From Streptomyces sp. NBC_00557 (GTDB lineage Bacteria > Actinomycetota > Actinomycetes > Streptomycetales > Streptomycetaceae): a DNA stretch of 64,000 nucleotides. Below are positions 19,976 to 30,417 of the stretch, piece by piece. The position numbers and the translations under genes are program-made. Position 1 is the first letter of the stretch. Each line of letters begins with the position of its first letter. The notes beneath the pieces are model-generated. The model made no database searches. It was not told the origin of the DNA and saw only the letters and a list, made by a program, of their open reading frames with translations. The DNA lies in the NCBI RefSeq assembly GCF_036345995.1, contig NZ_CP107796.1:2976001-3040000 (forward strand). The letters are read 5' to 3'.

Positions 19976-20776
19976 TCAGTCATCGTCGCCGTATTCCTTC
20001 GCGATCGACCGCATCAGGGCCAGTGACTCCTTCTGCGGCAGGGCTTCTCCCAACACGAGAGCGTAGGCGGCCTGGATGCGCTGAACCAGGGCCGGTTCGT
20101 CGTGCAGCGTGCCGGAGAAGGCCCCTTCCTCGTAGGCCACCGGAGGCTGGTCCTCGAACCACATCAGGGTCACCATGCTGTTGAGAAGCGGGTGTCCCCC
20201 GTGCGCGAGCGGCACGATGTGCAGCCGGATCCGCTCGGCCTGCGTCAGCCGTACCAGGTGTGCGATCTGACCCGCCATCACCTCCGGTCCGCCGATCGGG
20301 CGTCGCAGCACCACCTCGTCGAGCATCGCCCAGACCATCGGGGTGCGCGGATCCTCGAGCACCCGCGCCCGTTCCAGCCGTGCGGCCACGTCCTTCGCGC
20401 GCTCCTCCTTGACCAGCGGCGGGTACGACGCGTCCCGCAGTACCGCGTCCGCGTACGCCTCCGTCTGTAGGATCCCGGGCACGAACGACAAGGCGAACTC
20501 CCGGATCACCGACGCCTGTTGCTCTAGCTCCCGCGCCGCCTCGAAGTAGGGCGCCACCGGCCTCCGCTCCTCCCCCGGCCGGAAACTGGTCAACGCGCCC
20601 CCGGTGTTCAGGACCTGGTCCAGCCTCCGCGCGTCCTCTCTGGACGGCACCCTCCTCCCCGCCTCGATGTGCGCGATGTGCGTCCGCGACATGATCGCCG
20701 CCTCCGCCAGCTGCTGTTGCGTCAGTCCGGACGCCTCCCGCTGCTGCCGGAGCCAGTCGCCGTACGCCGTCCCCAC
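19976..20776 (-). CDS. XRE-type HTH regulator with DUF5753 domain
   Basis: 266 residues from the GTG at 20776, chosen because AAGGGG sits about 7 bases upstream; GTGs at 20782 and 20800 are possible. N-terminal helix-turn-helix ([29 protein letters not shown]), then the DUF5753 ligand-like domain ([55 protein letters not shown]). It belongs to the large Streptomyces WhiJ-like group that is usually paired with a DUF397 gene, as here. These pairs affect development and antibiotic production; this one sits between two fumarase genes, but a regulatory link to them is only speculation. Confidence 0.92.
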   Translation of the reverse strand: MGTAYGDWLRQQREASGLTQQQLAEAAIMSRTHIAHIEAGRRVPSREDARRLDQVLNTGGALTSFRPGEERRPVAPYFEAARELEQQASVIREFALSFVPGILQTEAYADAVLRDASYPPLVKEERAKDVAARLERARVLEDPRTPMVWAMLDEVVLRRPIGGPEVMAGQIAHLVRLTQAERIRLHIVPLAHGGHPLLNSMVTLMWFEDQPPVAYEEGAFSGTLHDEPALVQRIQAAYALVLGEALPQKESLALMRSIAKEYGDDD

Positions 20777-20854
20777 AGACACCCCCTTGCAACCGGTCAC
20801 TCACTCAGCGTAACGAGCGGGAACATTGGAGCGTGCCCGATCGCTGTAAGTGGT

Positions 20855-22240
20855 ATGAGCGACTACCGCATCGAGCACGACTCCATGGGAGAAGTCCGCG
20901 TCCCCGCCGCCGCCAAGTGGCGTGCCCAGACCCAGCGCGCCGTGGAGAACTTCCCCGTCTCGGGCCAGCGTCTCGAACGGGCCCACATCGAAGCGCTGGC
21001 CCGGATCAAGGGCGCCGCCGCGAAGGTGAACGCGCAGCTCGGTGTGGTCGACAAGGAGGTGGCCGAGGCGATCCAGGAGGCCGCGGCCGAGGTCGCCGAG
21101 GGGCGGTGGGACGAGCACTTCCCCGTCGACGTGTTCCAGACCGGGTCGGGGACGTCCTCCAACATGAACGCCAACGAGGTGATCGCCACCCTGGCGAGCG
21201 AGCGGCTGGGCCGCGACGTGCATCCGAACGACCACGTCAACGCCTCGCAGTCGTCCAACGACGTCTTCCCCTCCTCGATCCACATCGCCGCCACCGCCGC
21301 CGTCACCCACGACCTGATCCCCGCCCTGGAGCACCTCGCCGCCTCCCTCTCCCGCAAGTCGGAGGAGTTCGCCGACGTCGTGAAGTCCGGGCGGACCCAC
21401 CTGATGGACGCCACTCCCGTGACGCTGGGCCAGGAGTTCGGCGGGTACGCCGCCCAGGTCCGCCACGGCGTCGAGCGGCTGAAGGCGTCCCTGCCCCGCC
21501 TCGCCGAACTCCCCCTCGGCGGTACCGCGGTCGGCACCGGCATCAACACCCCGCCCGGTTTCTCCGCGGCCGTCATCGAGGAGGTCGCCCGCGTCACGGG
21601 GCTGCCGCTCACCGAGGCCCGGGACCACTTCGAGGCGCAGGGCGCCCGGGACGGGATCGTGGAGACCAGCGGGCAGCTCAGGACCATCGCCGTCGGGCTG
21701 ACGAAGATCGCGAACGATCTGCGGTGGATGGCGTCGGGACCGCGGACCGGGCTCGCCGAGATCCGCCTCCCCGACCTGCAGCCCGGGTCGTCCATCATGC
21801 CGGGCAAGGTGAACCCGGTGATCCCGGAGGCCGTGCTGATGGTGGCCGCGCAGGTCGTGGGCAACGACGCCACCATCGCCACCGCCGGCGCGTCCGGGAA
21901 CTTCGAGCTGAACGTGATGCTTCCGGTCATCGCCAAGAACGTGCTGGAGTCGATCCGGCTGCTGGCCAACGTCTCGCGGCTGCTGGCCGACCGGACCGTG
22001 GACGGCATCACCGCCGACCGGGAGCGGACCCGCGAGTACGCCGAGTCGTCGCCGTCCGTGGTCACCCCGCTGAACAAGTACATCGGCTACGAGGAGGCCG
22101 CGAAGGTCGCCAAGAAGTCGCTCGCGGAACGCAAGACGATCCGGCAGGTCGTGCTGGAGAGCGGGTACGTCGAGCGGGGCGACCTGACGGTGGAGCAGCT
22201 CGACGAGGCGCTGGATGTCCTGCGGATGACACACCCGTGA
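20855..22240 (+). CDS. fumC: Class II fumarate hydratase
   Basis: 461 residues, ATG at 20855; no strong ribosome binding site. Cluster-free, oxygen-stable fumarase of the aspartase/fumarase superfamily. Conserved regions: [52 protein letters not shown] and the signature loop [16 protein letters not shown] with the catalytic Ser. C-terminal [16 protein letters not shown] is typical. Provides fumarase activity when the class I enzyme's cluster is damaged by oxygen species (family knowledge). Confidence 0.97.
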   Translation: MSDYRIEHDSMGEVRVPAAAKWRAQTQRAVENFPVSGQRLERAHIEALARIKGAAAKVNAQLGVVDKEVAEAIQEAAAEVAEGRWDEHFPVDVFQTGSGTSSNMNANEVIATLASERLGRDVHPNDHVNASQSSNDVFPSSIHIAATAAVTHDLIPALEHLAASLSRKSEEFADVVKSGRTHLMDATPVTLGQEFGGYAAQVRHGVERLKASLPRLAELPLGGTAVGTGINTPPGFSAAVIEEVARVTGLPLTEARDHFEAQGARDGIVETSGQLRTIAVGLTKIANDLRWMASGPRTGLAEIRLPDLQPGSSIMPGKVNPVIPEAVLMVAAQVVGNDATIATAGASGNFELNVMLPVIAKNVLESIRLLANVSRLLADRTVDGITADRERTREYAESSPSVVTPLNKYIGYEEAAKVAKKSLAERKTIRQVVLESGYVERGDLTVEQLDEALDVLRMTHP

Positions 22241-22324
22241 CCAGCAGGGAACCTTTCCGGCCACCGGCACGCGAGGGTGACGCGTACCGCAGCGTCGGAT
22301 GCCTGCGGCACCTAATATCTGTTC

Positions 22325-23053
22325 ATGGCGGACGACGGAGCGATGACACACATGGACGGAGCCGGCACGACGAAGCCGGGACCTGCGGCGGCCTGGGCTC
22401 CGGGCACCCAGATCCTGTGGCGCTACCGGCAGAACGCCGGCGAGCACATCCACATCGCCCGGCCCGTGACCGTCGTGCGCGACGACGCCGACCTGCTCGC
22501 CGTGTGGATGGCCCCCGGCACCGAGTGCGTGAAGCCGGTCCTCGCCGACGGCACGCCGGTGCATCTGGAGCCGCTGCGGTCGCGCTACACCAAGCCGCGC
22601 TCGGTGCAGCGGGACCGCTGGTTCGGCACCGGGGTGCTGAAGCTGGCGCAGCCCGGCCGGCCCTGGTCGGTGTGGCTGTTCTGGGAGCCGGGCTGGCGGT
22701 TCAAGAACTGGTACGTCAATCTGGAGCGGCCGCTGGCCCGTTGGGCGGGCGGCGTGGACTCCGAGGACTATTTCCTGGACATCTCGGTGCATCCGGACCG
22801 GACCTGGCACTGGCGCGACGAGGACGAGTTCGCGCAGGCGCAGCGGGACGGGCTGATGGACGCGGCCACCGCCGAGCGGGTCCGGGCGGCCGGGCGGGAC
22901 GCGGTCGAGGTGATCGAGTCCTGGGGGGCGCCGTTCTCGGACGGCTGGCAGCACTGGCGCCCGGATCCGTCCTGGGCGGTACCTTCTCTCCGAAACGTAG
23001 GATCGTCGTCCGCAACTATGTTAGACAAGGTCGGCGCGCAGCGCCGTCGTTGA
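22325..23053 (+). CDS. DUF402 domain protein
   Basis: 242 residues. The DUF402 core reads WAPGTQILWRYRQNAGEHIH, VTVVRDDADLLAVWMAPGTE, WSVWLFWEPGWRFKNWYVNL and DLDISVHPD-type residues (YFLDISVHPDRTWHWRDEDE). The fold includes nucleoside di/triphosphate phosphatases in other bacteria; the activity here is unknown. A perfect TAATAT hexamer at 22313-22318 lies 6 bp before the ATG with no ribosome binding site, so the mRNA may be leaderless; a second ATG at 22346 is possible. Confidence 0.88.
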   Translation: MADDGAMTHMDGAGTTKPGPAAAWAPGTQILWRYRQNAGEHIHIARPVTVVRDDADLLAVWMAPGTECVKPVLADGTPVHLEPLRSRYTKPRSVQRDRWFGTGVLKLAQPGRPWSVWLFWEPGWRFKNWYVNLERPLARWAGGVDSEDYFLDISVHPDRTWHWRDEDEFAQAQRDGLMDAATAERVRAAGRDAVEVIESWGAPFSDGWQHWRPDPSWAVPSLRNVGSSSATMLDKVGAQRRR

Positions 23054-23144
23054 GGGGCGGTGGCCGGGAGACGGGTGGGCGCACAAGAGCAACTTCCGGG
23101 GCATGGGCCGGGCTTGACCGATCGTCACCGAGGGGCGGCAGGAC

Positions 23145-23315
23145 GTGAGCGAGGGGTACGACGGCGTGACCACCGCGACCGGTGGCGGCACAGGAACCAC
23201 CTCTGAGCACGCGGTAATTCCGTTCCTGGGGCACGTATTGCGGGTATCGGGACTTCTGCGGGAGCAACTGCGCGCCCGGCGCGCAGTGCCGTACGGATGG
23301 ATGCGACACGCGTGA
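23145..23315 (+). CDS. Small ORF translationally coupled to the SpoIIE phosphatase gene
   Basis: 56-residue frame from a GTG with GGCAGGA upstream, ending in a TGA that overlaps the GTG start of the phosphatase gene (GTGA). The peptide has a Thr/Gly-rich N-terminus, a hydrophobic middle (AVIPFLGHVLRVSGLL) and a basic Arg-rich end (REQLRARRAVPYGWMRHA). Third codon positions are mostly G/C. I do not recognise it; it may be a leader peptide that couples translation or a tiny amphipathic/membrane-associated partner. Confidence 0.5.
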   Translation: MSEGYDGVTTATGGGTGTTSEHAVIPFLGHVLRVSGLLREQLRARRAVPYGWMRHA

Positions 23316-25402
23316 CGGAGCAGCCCACCTCCTTCGAGCGCGCCCAGGGCGCCGACCCCGCGGAGGGCCGCGGGGCGCTGCTGCGTACCCCGACACCGGC
23401 AGCCGCCCCGGCCTTACCGGTGCAGACCCGGGCGGAGGGAGCGCCCTCCGGTCCGGGTACGGCCACCGGCTGTGGCCACGGAAAGGACGGCAAGGGGAAG
23501 GAGCCCCCAGTCAACGGCCCCGAGCACTCCCAGCCCGCCACCACCGAGACCGACGCCCACCGGCCGCGGCCCGCGCCGGAGGTCATCCCGCCGCAGCCCG
23601 GCGCCGAGCAGGAGCGGGGGCCGGGCGGCGGAGACCGCCGTACCGGGCGCGGTCTGCCGCCGGGCCGGCCGCTGCCGATGCGGCGCGACGGGGACCGGCT
23701 GAGATTCGTGGGCGCGGCGACCCGGCGGATCGCGCGCGGCCTCGATCTGGACGAGATCGTGATGGGCCTGTGCCGGGCGACCGTGCCGACGTTCTCGGAC
23801 GCGATCCTGGTGTATCTGCGCGACCCGCTGCCGGTCGGCGACGAGCGGCCCACCGGTCCGGTGGTGCTGCGGCTGCGCCGTACCGACCGGATCCCGGAGG
23901 AGCGGGACACCGACGGGGTGCTGCTGCCGCCCGCGTTCGACCCGGAGCCGGAGCCGAGCCCGCTGTCCGAGCTGTCCGCGCTGACGACCGAGCTGTGCGA
24001 GGTGCGCCCCGGCGGCGCGCTGAACGAGGTGCTGCGCGGGGTGCGGCCGGTGTTCGCCGACGCGCCCGCGGCCCGTGCCGCGCTGCCCGAGCTGCTGGGT
24101 GACGGAGGCGAGGCGGTCGTGCCGTCCGGGCAGCACGCGATCCTCGCGCCGCTGCGCGGGCGGCGCCGGGTGATCGGCGCGGCACTGTTCCTGCGCCGCC
24201 CGGAGCGGCTCGCGTTCGAGGCGGACGATCTGCTGGTGGCGGCGCAGCTGGCCACGCACAGCGCCCTCGGCATCGACAAGGCGGTGCTGTACGGCCGGGA
24301 GGCGTACATCGCCGACGAGCTGCAGCGCACCATGCTGCCCGAGACCCTGCCCCGGCCGACGGGCGTGCGGCTGGCCTCGCGCTATCTGCCGGCCGCGGAG
24401 ACCGCGCGGGTGGGCGGCGACTGGTACGACGCGATCCCGCTGCCCGGCAGCCGGGTCGCGCTGGTCGTCGGTGACGTGATGGGCCACTCCATGACCTCGG
24501 CGGCGATCATGGGCCAGCTGCGGACGACCGCGCAGACGCTGGCCGGGCTGGATCTGCCGCCGCAGGAGGTGCTGCACCACCTGGACGAGCAGGCGCAGCG
24601 GCTCGGCACCGACCGCATGGCGACGTGCCTGTACGCCGTCTACGACCCGGTGACGCACCGGATCACCATCGCCAACGCCGGCCATCCGCCGCCGGTGCTG
24701 CTGCACCTGGGCGGGCGGGCCGAGGTGCTGCGGGTGCCGCCGGGCGCGCCGATCGGCGTCGGCGGGGTGGACTTCGAGGCGGTGGAGCTGGACGCGCCCG
24801 CCGGGGCGACCCTGCTGCTGTACACGGACGGGCTGGTGGAGTCCCGGCTGCGGGACGTGTGGACCGGCATAGAGCAGTTGCGGGAGAAGCTCGCCGCGAC
24901 CGCGCAGCTGACCGGGCCGGACCATCCGCCGCCGCTGGAAGCCCTGTGCGACGAGGTGCTGGACATGCTCGGGCCGGGCGACCGGGACGACGACATCGCG
25001 CTGCTCGCGGCGCGTTTCGACGGGATCGCGCCGAGCGATGTCGCGTACTGGCAGCTGGACCCGGAGGAGACGGCTCCCGGCCAGGCCCGCCGGCTGGCCC
25101 GGCGCGCGCTGGCCCGCTGGGACCTGGAGGACCTGACGGATTCGGTGGAGCTGCTGGTCAGCGAGGTCGTGACGAACGCCGTACGGTACGCGTCGCGGCC
25201 GGTGACGCTGCGGCTGCTGCGCACCGATGTGCTGCGCTGCGAGGTCGGCGACGACGTGCCGCAGCTGCCGCGGCTGCGGCAGGCGCGGGCGACGGACGAG
25301 GGCGGGCGCGGCCTGTACCTGGTGAACAGGCTGGCCCGGCGCTGGGGCGCGACCCGGCTGAGCACCGGCAAGGTGGTGTGGTTCGAGTTGAACCGGGGCT
25401 GA
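23312..25402 (+). CDS. GAF-SpoIIE phosphatase with C-terminal histidine-kinase-like ATPase
   Basis: 696 residues from the GTG at 23312 (overlapping the upstream small ORF; an ATG at 23297 is an alternative). After a 130-residue disordered Pro/Gly-rich N-terminus come a GAF-like sensor (AATRRIARGLDLDEIVMGL onward, residues about 130-330), a PP2C-type SpoIIE phosphatase (YLPAAETARVGGDWYDAIPL, VVGDVMGHSMTSAAIMGQLR, GDRDDDIALLAARF, about 340-570) and an anti-sigma-type HATPase (LLVSEVVTNAVRYASRPVTL and DEGGRGLYLVNRLARRWG, about 590-696). Such proteins dephosphorylate anti-anti-sigma factors and can phosphorylate them through the ATPase module, so this is probably a partner-switching regulator of an alternative sigma factor. 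Its partner is not encoded nearby. Confidence 0.94.
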   Translation: MTEQPTSFERAQGADPAEGRGALLRTPTPAAAPALPVQTRAEGAPSGPGTATGCGHGKDGKGKEPPVNGPEHSQPATTETDAHRPRPAPEVIPPQPGAEQERGPGGGDRRTGRGLPPGRPLPMRRDGDRLRFVGAATRRIARGLDLDEIVMGLCRATVPTFSDAILVYLRDPLPVGDERPTGPVVLRLRRTDRIPEERDTDGVLLPPAFDPEPEPSPLSELSALTTELCEVRPGGALNEVLRGVRPVFADAPAARAALPELLGDGGEAVVPSGQHAILAPLRGRRRVIGAALFLRRPERLAFEADDLLVAAQLATHSALGIDKAVLYGREAYIADELQRTMLPETLPRPTGVRLASRYLPAAETARVGGDWYDAIPLPGSRVALVVGDVMGHSMTSAAIMGQLRTTAQTLAGLDLPPQEVLHHLDEQAQRLGTDRMATCLYAVYDPVTHRITIANAGHPPPVLLHLGGRAEVLRVPPGAPIGVGGVDFEAVELDAPAGATLLLYTDGLVESRLRDVWTGIEQLREKLAATAQLTGPDHPPPLEALCDEVLDMLGPGDRDDDIALLAARFDGIAPSDVAYWQLDPEETAPGQARRLARRALARWDLEDLTDSVELLVSEVVTNAVRYASRPVTLRLLRTDVLRCEVGDDVPQLPRLRQARATDEGGRGLYLVNRLARRWGATRLSTGKVVWFELNRG

Positions 25403-25907
25403 GGGCCGCCACGGCGGAAGCTGACCCTGAGCGGCGAAAACCAGCCACTTTTTGCCGAAGTCACCGCCAGGCCGCTTCACTTGCTGGTCACAGTAGCTCC
25501 ACAGTGTGGCCGCTGACTTGAGTGGCCCTCGCTCCGGCTGCCGGTGTCTCGCGCCACAGGGTTCCAGACATGCATCGTTCAAGCCCCTTGCCTGGCGTGT
25601 CCATGCCTTGGATAGGGTGACCTCGCGACCGGTGACCCGGACTTGACCACTCCGAGCCTCCTGAGCGCGTGAACATCCAGGGGGACTTCCGCACACCGCA
25701 CTCCGTGTCGCCCCCAGCCGTATGCACTGGCACGTGGGGGATCGAGTTGTGTCTCAGAAGCGGTGGTTCGTCGGTCCTGGACGCCCTCCCTCGCCTCCCC
25801 AAGGCGTCCCGCCCATCCCCTGACCACTTCCCCTGGAGCGGGCAGGCCCACCCACACCTGGTCGTCCAGGCGGGGAACCCATTCAACGAGAAACGGGGAA
25901 GTCTCTC
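25403..25907 (+). other. 505-bp intergenic region with candidate promoter
   Basis: No convincing gene. A TTGCCT (25588-25593) and TAGGGT (25613-25618) pair with 19-bp spacing could drive the secreted protein gene, leaving a leader of about 285 bp. Local GC is lower than in the flanking genes, consistent with an accessory-region boundary. Confidence 0.4.
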
Positions 25908-28900
25908 TTGAGACGCAGAAGACGAACGCTCATTTCCGCGGCCGCCACGCTGACTTCGGCCGCCCTCACTGGCGGGCTGCTGCAAGCCCTGCCCGCCGCC
26001 GCCGTCCCCAAGCCGAACTCCAGTGCAAGCACAGGCGAGTCGGCACGACGCGGAGGTGTCAGCGACCCCGACCACACCCTTGGCAAGGGATGGCGGACCT
26101 CCGCGGACCGTGCCGTTACGGCAGCGGCCGACAGCGACGGCTTGCACATCCTGGTCGCCGACAGCACGAAGGCGTACCAGTGGAAGACCGCGGCGGTCCT
26201 CTCGGAGCCGGGCATGCCCGCGGACACCTGGATCGGCAACCAGTGCGTCATGGATCACGACCATGTCGCTGCCGTGTACGCGCCGCGCACGTTCACGAAC
26301 AAGCCGGACCTGATGCAGGGCGGCGCCTTCGCGGCGGTCGTGAACCTCAGCACCGGCCAGGTGACGAAGCTGTCGTTCACCGCATCGCTGGCGTACTTCG
26401 ACCCGTCGTGTGATCCGGGCACGCACACCGCGGCGTTCACCGCGTTCCGCGACATGAACGACGCGGCCAGGACCATGACCCGGGTCATGACGGTGAACAC
26501 CGCCGGCAAGACCATCAGCAAAGCCGCGGCGAAGGGGGAGATCACCAGCGCCGTCCCGGTCAAGAATGGCGTGGTCGCCGCCCTGGGCCGCCGACTGGTC
26601 CGTCTCGACCGCTCCGGCAAGGTCAGCAATCTGCTCACCACGAGCGGGGTGGCCTTCGACCTCCACCCGGTCAGAGGCGGAAAAGTCGCCTTCGTCGAAC
26701 GCGACGGCGCCACGAGGGCGCGTGCCAGGGTGTGGGGCGGAAACGGCGACGCGGCTGCCACGATCGCCAGCGGCAGGCTCGGCGACCTCGACCTGAAGCG
26801 CGGCGGGGCCGCGCAGGTGTTCCTCACCGGCCATCCCGTCAGCACCTCCGACACCGCGGGTAGCGGGATCACCCGCGTCAACGCCCCGGCTGACACGGAC
26901 ATCTCCAGTCAGGGACGGCTGGCCGTCGACCCCGTCCTCACTCCCGGTGTCCGAGCGGGAATCGAGCGGGTCAAGAACGCCGGCAAGGGTTTCGGCAAGA
27001 CCGAACCCGCCGCGCAGTCCACCCCGGCACAGGCGCCCGGCGCCCTTGTGCCGGACACGCCGGTGACGGTCACCTCCACCGCCACCACCACCGGTGAGAA
27101 GATCAGCCAGAAGGTCGCCGCCGTCACCAACTCCGCCGGCGGCGACGGCTTGTCGCCCGCCCTCACCTCCGGCGGCAGCCCCCGCACGGCCGCGGGCAAG
27201 CACACGCGGCTCAAAAAACGGATCGGGGGCGCGAACGTGTCGCACGACCCCACCGACCCCGACCGCTGGTGCGCCATCTCCCGCAACGACGTCAAGGCGC
27301 AGGCTCTTCAGCCCACCCCCAACCAGGTCGAGTGGGCCGTCGACATGGCCGTACGCGGCAAACTGCACGCCGGCTCCATCCGGCAGGGCGGGTACCGCAA
27401 CCAGACCGGCATGAGCAGTATCGACCCGCAGGGCCTGTTCCCCGCGCCCACCCTGACCGGACCGAAGGACGCGCGGATCCCGGCCAACGTGATGCTCGGC
27501 ATCATGGCCCAGGAGTCCAACCTGTGGCAGGCCGAATCCGGTGCCATTCCCGGCCAGATGGGCAGTCCGCTGGCGGCGGTCGACGGCTACTACGGACACA
27601 AGATCGACCCGGGGAACCCTGAGTCGTACTGGAGCATCAACTGGGACAAGTCCGACTGCGGCTACGGCGTCGGACAGGTCACCGACGGCATGCGCCTGGC
27701 CGGACACGAGAAGCCGCACGAGACCAGCCTGAAGCAGGCTGTGCAGATGGCCGTCGCCGTCGACTACGCGACCAACATCGCCGCTTCCTTGAAGATCCTC
27801 GCCGACAAGTGGAACGAGGTCCACAAGGCCGGCCAGACGATCACCGTCAACAACGACGACCCGGCCTACGTCGAGAACTGGTTCACCGCGGTGTGGAACT
27901 ACAACCTCGGCTTCAACCCGCCCTCCGACGCCTCGAAGAACGACGGGCACTGGGGGCTCGGCTGGTACAACAACCCGGCCAACCCGCTCTACAAGAACAG
28001 CTGGAACCACCCGTTCATGGACACGGACGTGGACGGCCCCGAGGCCAACCATGACGCCGCGCACCCGCAGGACTGGCCGTACGAGGAGAAGGTGATGGGC
28101 TGGGCCGCCTGGTCCATCGACACCGGCTACTCCTACGCCACCAACGGCCGCCAGGACTGGAAGGGCGACCCCGGATTCTCCTCGGCGGGCTTCCGGCCGG
28201 CCTGGTGGAACACCACGCCCGCACGCAGCCAGGTCTCGCCGCCGCTGGTCACCTTCTGCAACACCGACAACAACTGTGACCCGACCAAGCCGCCGAACTG
28301 CGGCACGGAAAACTGTTACAAGCAGTTCTGGTTCAACAAGCCCAATGTGGCGTGGAAGAAGAACTGTGCCACCGAGTGCGGGCACGAACTGATCAAGTAC
28401 CAGACGGAGATCCCGGAGCCGGGGCGTGGCTACCGCCTCAAGAACGGTGCGGCCGTCTGCTCCGGTGAACCGACCGGCTCGCATGTCGTCGCCACCGTCC
28501 CGAACACCACCGAGACATGGAGCGACTGCGGCCAGGCCACCTCGTCCGGCGCCTTCCAGTTCACGTTCAACCCCGACACGCTGGGGACCCACTACGAGGC
28601 GAGAGCCGACCTGCACCAGATCGGCGGCGGCTACGGCGGTCACTACTGGTACACGCACACCCGTGACGAGGACCATCTCGGCGGCCCCGACGGCCTGATG
28701 GACATCGACGCCAAGTGGACGCTCGGTGAGAAGATGGACCTGGCCCAGGTCTGGGCCTACATCCCCGACACCGGCGCCCAGACCAAGCGGGCGCACTACG
28801 TCGTCAACGGGGCGTCCGGTGGTCCCTACGACCGCTACGTCGACCAGAACGGCAACAACGGCAAGTGGGTGTCCCTGGGCGCCTACAAGTTCACCTCCAC

Positions 28901-30344
28901 CCCGAGCGTGACCCTGTCGAACTTCACGCCCGACGGCACCGGCGACGACGACATCGCCTTCGGCGCCATGGCCTTCCAGCCCGTCAAGGGCACGTTCGTC
29001 CGGCGCACCCTGACCGCGGCCGCGGTCTTCGACCCGAACCAGGAGCTCAACCAGAACTGGCCGGTGGCCAACGAGATCGACACCCCCCTGCGCTCCATGA
29101 AGTCGCTGTACGAGTGGGCGCTGGGCCGCGCCGACGAAGGCCACCTGTGGGACAACGACGACCCGTCGGTGCGCACACAGGGCCTCATCTCCTGGCCTCG
29201 GTGCACGGGCGGGGTGTCCGAGGACTGCACCGGCCAGAAGACCTGGGACGCGGCCAAGGTCTGGGCCGACGACATCAAGGCCGGCGGTTACACACCGAAT
29301 GCCGACGGCTCGGCACCGGCCATGTCGATCCCTGTCTGGATGGGCATGGCCAATCAGCGGCCCAACCCGTCGCTGCCCGCGAGCCAGGCGTACCAGGGGA
29401 ACAACAGCTACAAGATCAAGAGCGATGTCGTCGTGACCTTCGTCACCGACGGCAACGGGAAGATCATTCCGGGCAGCGAGGGCTCGAACTACAGGGTTCG
29501 TGTCGGCAACGCCCACCTCCCCACCTTCGTGACCAGCATCATGAAGGGCATCGAGGCCGACTACGGCATCCCGAAGCCGGACATCGACTACACCACCCAG
29601 GACGCGCTCGAATACGGCAACGTCATGACGTCCCACCCGTACACAGACGGTGACACACCGGGGCAGGCCTACTTCCCGCACTTCCGGGGTGCGCGCCTGA
29701 ACGCGGACCACACGTGCGTTGACTTCCGGGCGATCGGCGGCGGCGTACACGGCTACCGGGCCATGATCGGCCACAAGTACATCAACGACAACGTCAAGGC
29801 ATGGGTCGACAAGATCAACTCCAGCCCCGACACCAACTACGGCGTGCGCCAGTTCGCCGGAGACATCTACTCGATGTTCTTCAAGAACACCGGCGACTGG
29901 AATAAGAACATGTGGGGATCGCTGATCGGCAACGCTCCGCCGATCTGGCAGGACATCGCGGCCGCGTTCTGCGCCGACGGCAGCGTCAAGCCGGCCCACC
30001 AACAGGACGATCGTGATGCCACGCCCTCAAACGGCATCGTCTACCAGAGCTACATGCCCGATCTGTACCTGTACATCGACGACAAGATGACAGACAATCT
30101 GGGACACCCCTCGAGCACCAGAATCAGGGGAGGGGACTGGAGAAACTTCTCAAACGTCCCCGTGCCGCTCGAAAAGGGAAACGCCTACGGTACCTGCGGC
30201 GCCTCGGACCGTGGCAGCGGCGGTAATCCCTGGGGCGTCCAGCCGCCGGTTCCCCTTTACGGAGACGGCCCTGGAAACCGTCCGACAAGCGTCGTCCACT
30301 GCGACGACCCGGGCACGAATTTCACTGATAATCTGACACCCTGA
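25908..30344 (+). CDS. Large secreted protein with lysozyme-like and golvesin-like regions
   Basis: 1478 residues from a TTG with a GGGGAAG ribosome binding site. Sec signal MRRRRRTLISAAATLTSAAL with a likely cut after LPAAA (about residue 33). Residues 40-330 form short beta-rich repeats that may be a propeller. Around 530-640 MLGIMAQESNLWQAESGAIP, CGYGVGQVTDGMRLAGHEK and AVDYATNIAASLKILADKWN look like an SLT/lysozyme-like fold with a conserved Glu. Around 865-1030 HVVATVPNTTETWSDCGQAT followed by WAYIPDTGAQTKRAHYVVNG and NGKWVSLGAYKF is a golvesin-like carbohydrate-binding module. Many Trp/Tyr/Asn and several Cys pairs fit an extracellular enzyme or binding protein. Probably acts on peptidoglycan or another polysaccharide; target unknown. 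Followed by two tiny membrane protein genes. Confidence 0.85.
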   Translation: MRRRRRTLISAAATLTSAALTGGLLQALPAAAVPKPNSSASTGESARRGGVSDPDHTLGKGWRTSADRAVTAAADSDGLHILVADSTKAYQWKTAAVLSEPGMPADTWIGNQCVMDHDHVAAVYAPRTFTNKPDLMQGGAFAAVVNLSTGQVTKLSFTASLAYFDPSCDPGTHTAAFTAFRDMNDAARTMTRVMTVNTAGKTISKAAAKGEITSAVPVKNGVVAALGRRLVRLDRSGKVSNLLTTSGVAFDLHPVRGGKVAFVERDGATRARARVWGGNGDAAATIASGRLGDLDLKRGGAAQVFLTGHPVSTSDTAGSGITRVNAPADTDISSQGRLAVDPVLTPGVRAGIERVKNAGKGFGKTEPAAQSTPAQAPGALVPDTPVTVTSTATTTGEKISQKVAAVTNSAGGDGLSPALTSGGSPRTAAGKHTRLKKRIGGANVSHDPTDPDRWCAISRNDVKAQALQPTPNQVEWAVDMAVRGKLHAGSIRQGGYRNQTGMSSIDPQGLFPAPTLTGPKDARIPANVMLGIMAQESNLWQAESGAIPGQMGSPLAAVDGYYGHKIDPGNPESYWSINWDKSDCGYGVGQVTDGMRLAGHEKPHETSLKQAVQMAVAVDYATNIAASLKILADKWNEVHKAGQTITVNNDDPAYVENWFTAVWNYNLGFNPPSDASKNDGHWGLGWYNNPANPLYKNSWNHPFMDTDVDGPEANHDAAHPQDWPYEEKVMGWAAWSIDTGYSYATNGRQDWKGDPGFSSAGFRPAWWNTTPARSQVSPPLVTFCNTDNNCDPTKPPNCGTENCYKQFWFNKPNVAWKKNCATECGHELIKYQTEIPEPGRGYRLKNGAAVCSGEPTGSHVVATVPNTTETWSDCGQATSSGAFQFTFNPDTLGTHYEARADLHQIGGGYGGHYWYTHTRDEDHLGGPDGLMDIDAKWTLGEKMDLAQVWAYIPDTGAQTKRAHYVVNGASGGPYDRYVDQNGNNGKWVSLGAYKFTSTPSVTLSNFTPDGTGDDDIAFGAMAFQPVKGTFVRRTLTAAAVFDPNQELNQNWPVANEIDTPLRSMKSLYEWALGRADEGHLWDNDDPSVRTQGLISWPRCTGGVSEDCTGQKTWDAAKVWADDIKAGGYTPNADGSAPAMSIPVWMGMANQRPNPSLPASQAYQGNNSYKIKSDVVVTFVTDGNGKIIPGSEGSNYRVRVGNAHLPTFVTSIMKGIEADYGIPKPDIDYTTQDALEYGNVMTSHPYTDGDTPGQAYFPHFRGARLNADHTCVDFRAIGGGVHGYRAMIGHKYINDNVKAWVDKINSSPDTNYGVRQFAGDIYSMFFKNTGDWNKNMWGSLIGNAPPIWQDIAAAFCADGSVKPAHQQDDRDATPSNGIVYQSYMPDLYLYIDDKMTDNLGHPSSTRIRGGDWRNFSNVPVPLEKGNAYGTCGASDRGSGGNPWGVQPPVPLYGDGPGNRPTSVVHCDDPGTNFTDNLTP

Positions 30345-30417
30345 CCATGGGTGATCCAATTCCCCGGGGCCGCTCCCGACTCGGTTCGGCCCCGGGGTCT
30401 CAACAGGGAGAGACAGC

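Noticed and set aside
20801..22954. 717-codon minus-strand open frame across fumC
   Set aside because: Antisense shadow; plus strand is an unmistakable class II fumarase.
25488..30002. 1504-codon open frame on the minus strand opposite the large secreted protein
   Set aside because: Shadow of a high-GC gene: Val/Asp/Gly/Arg-rich with no motifs; the plus-strand frame has a signal peptide, Cys/Trp patterns and recognisable modules.
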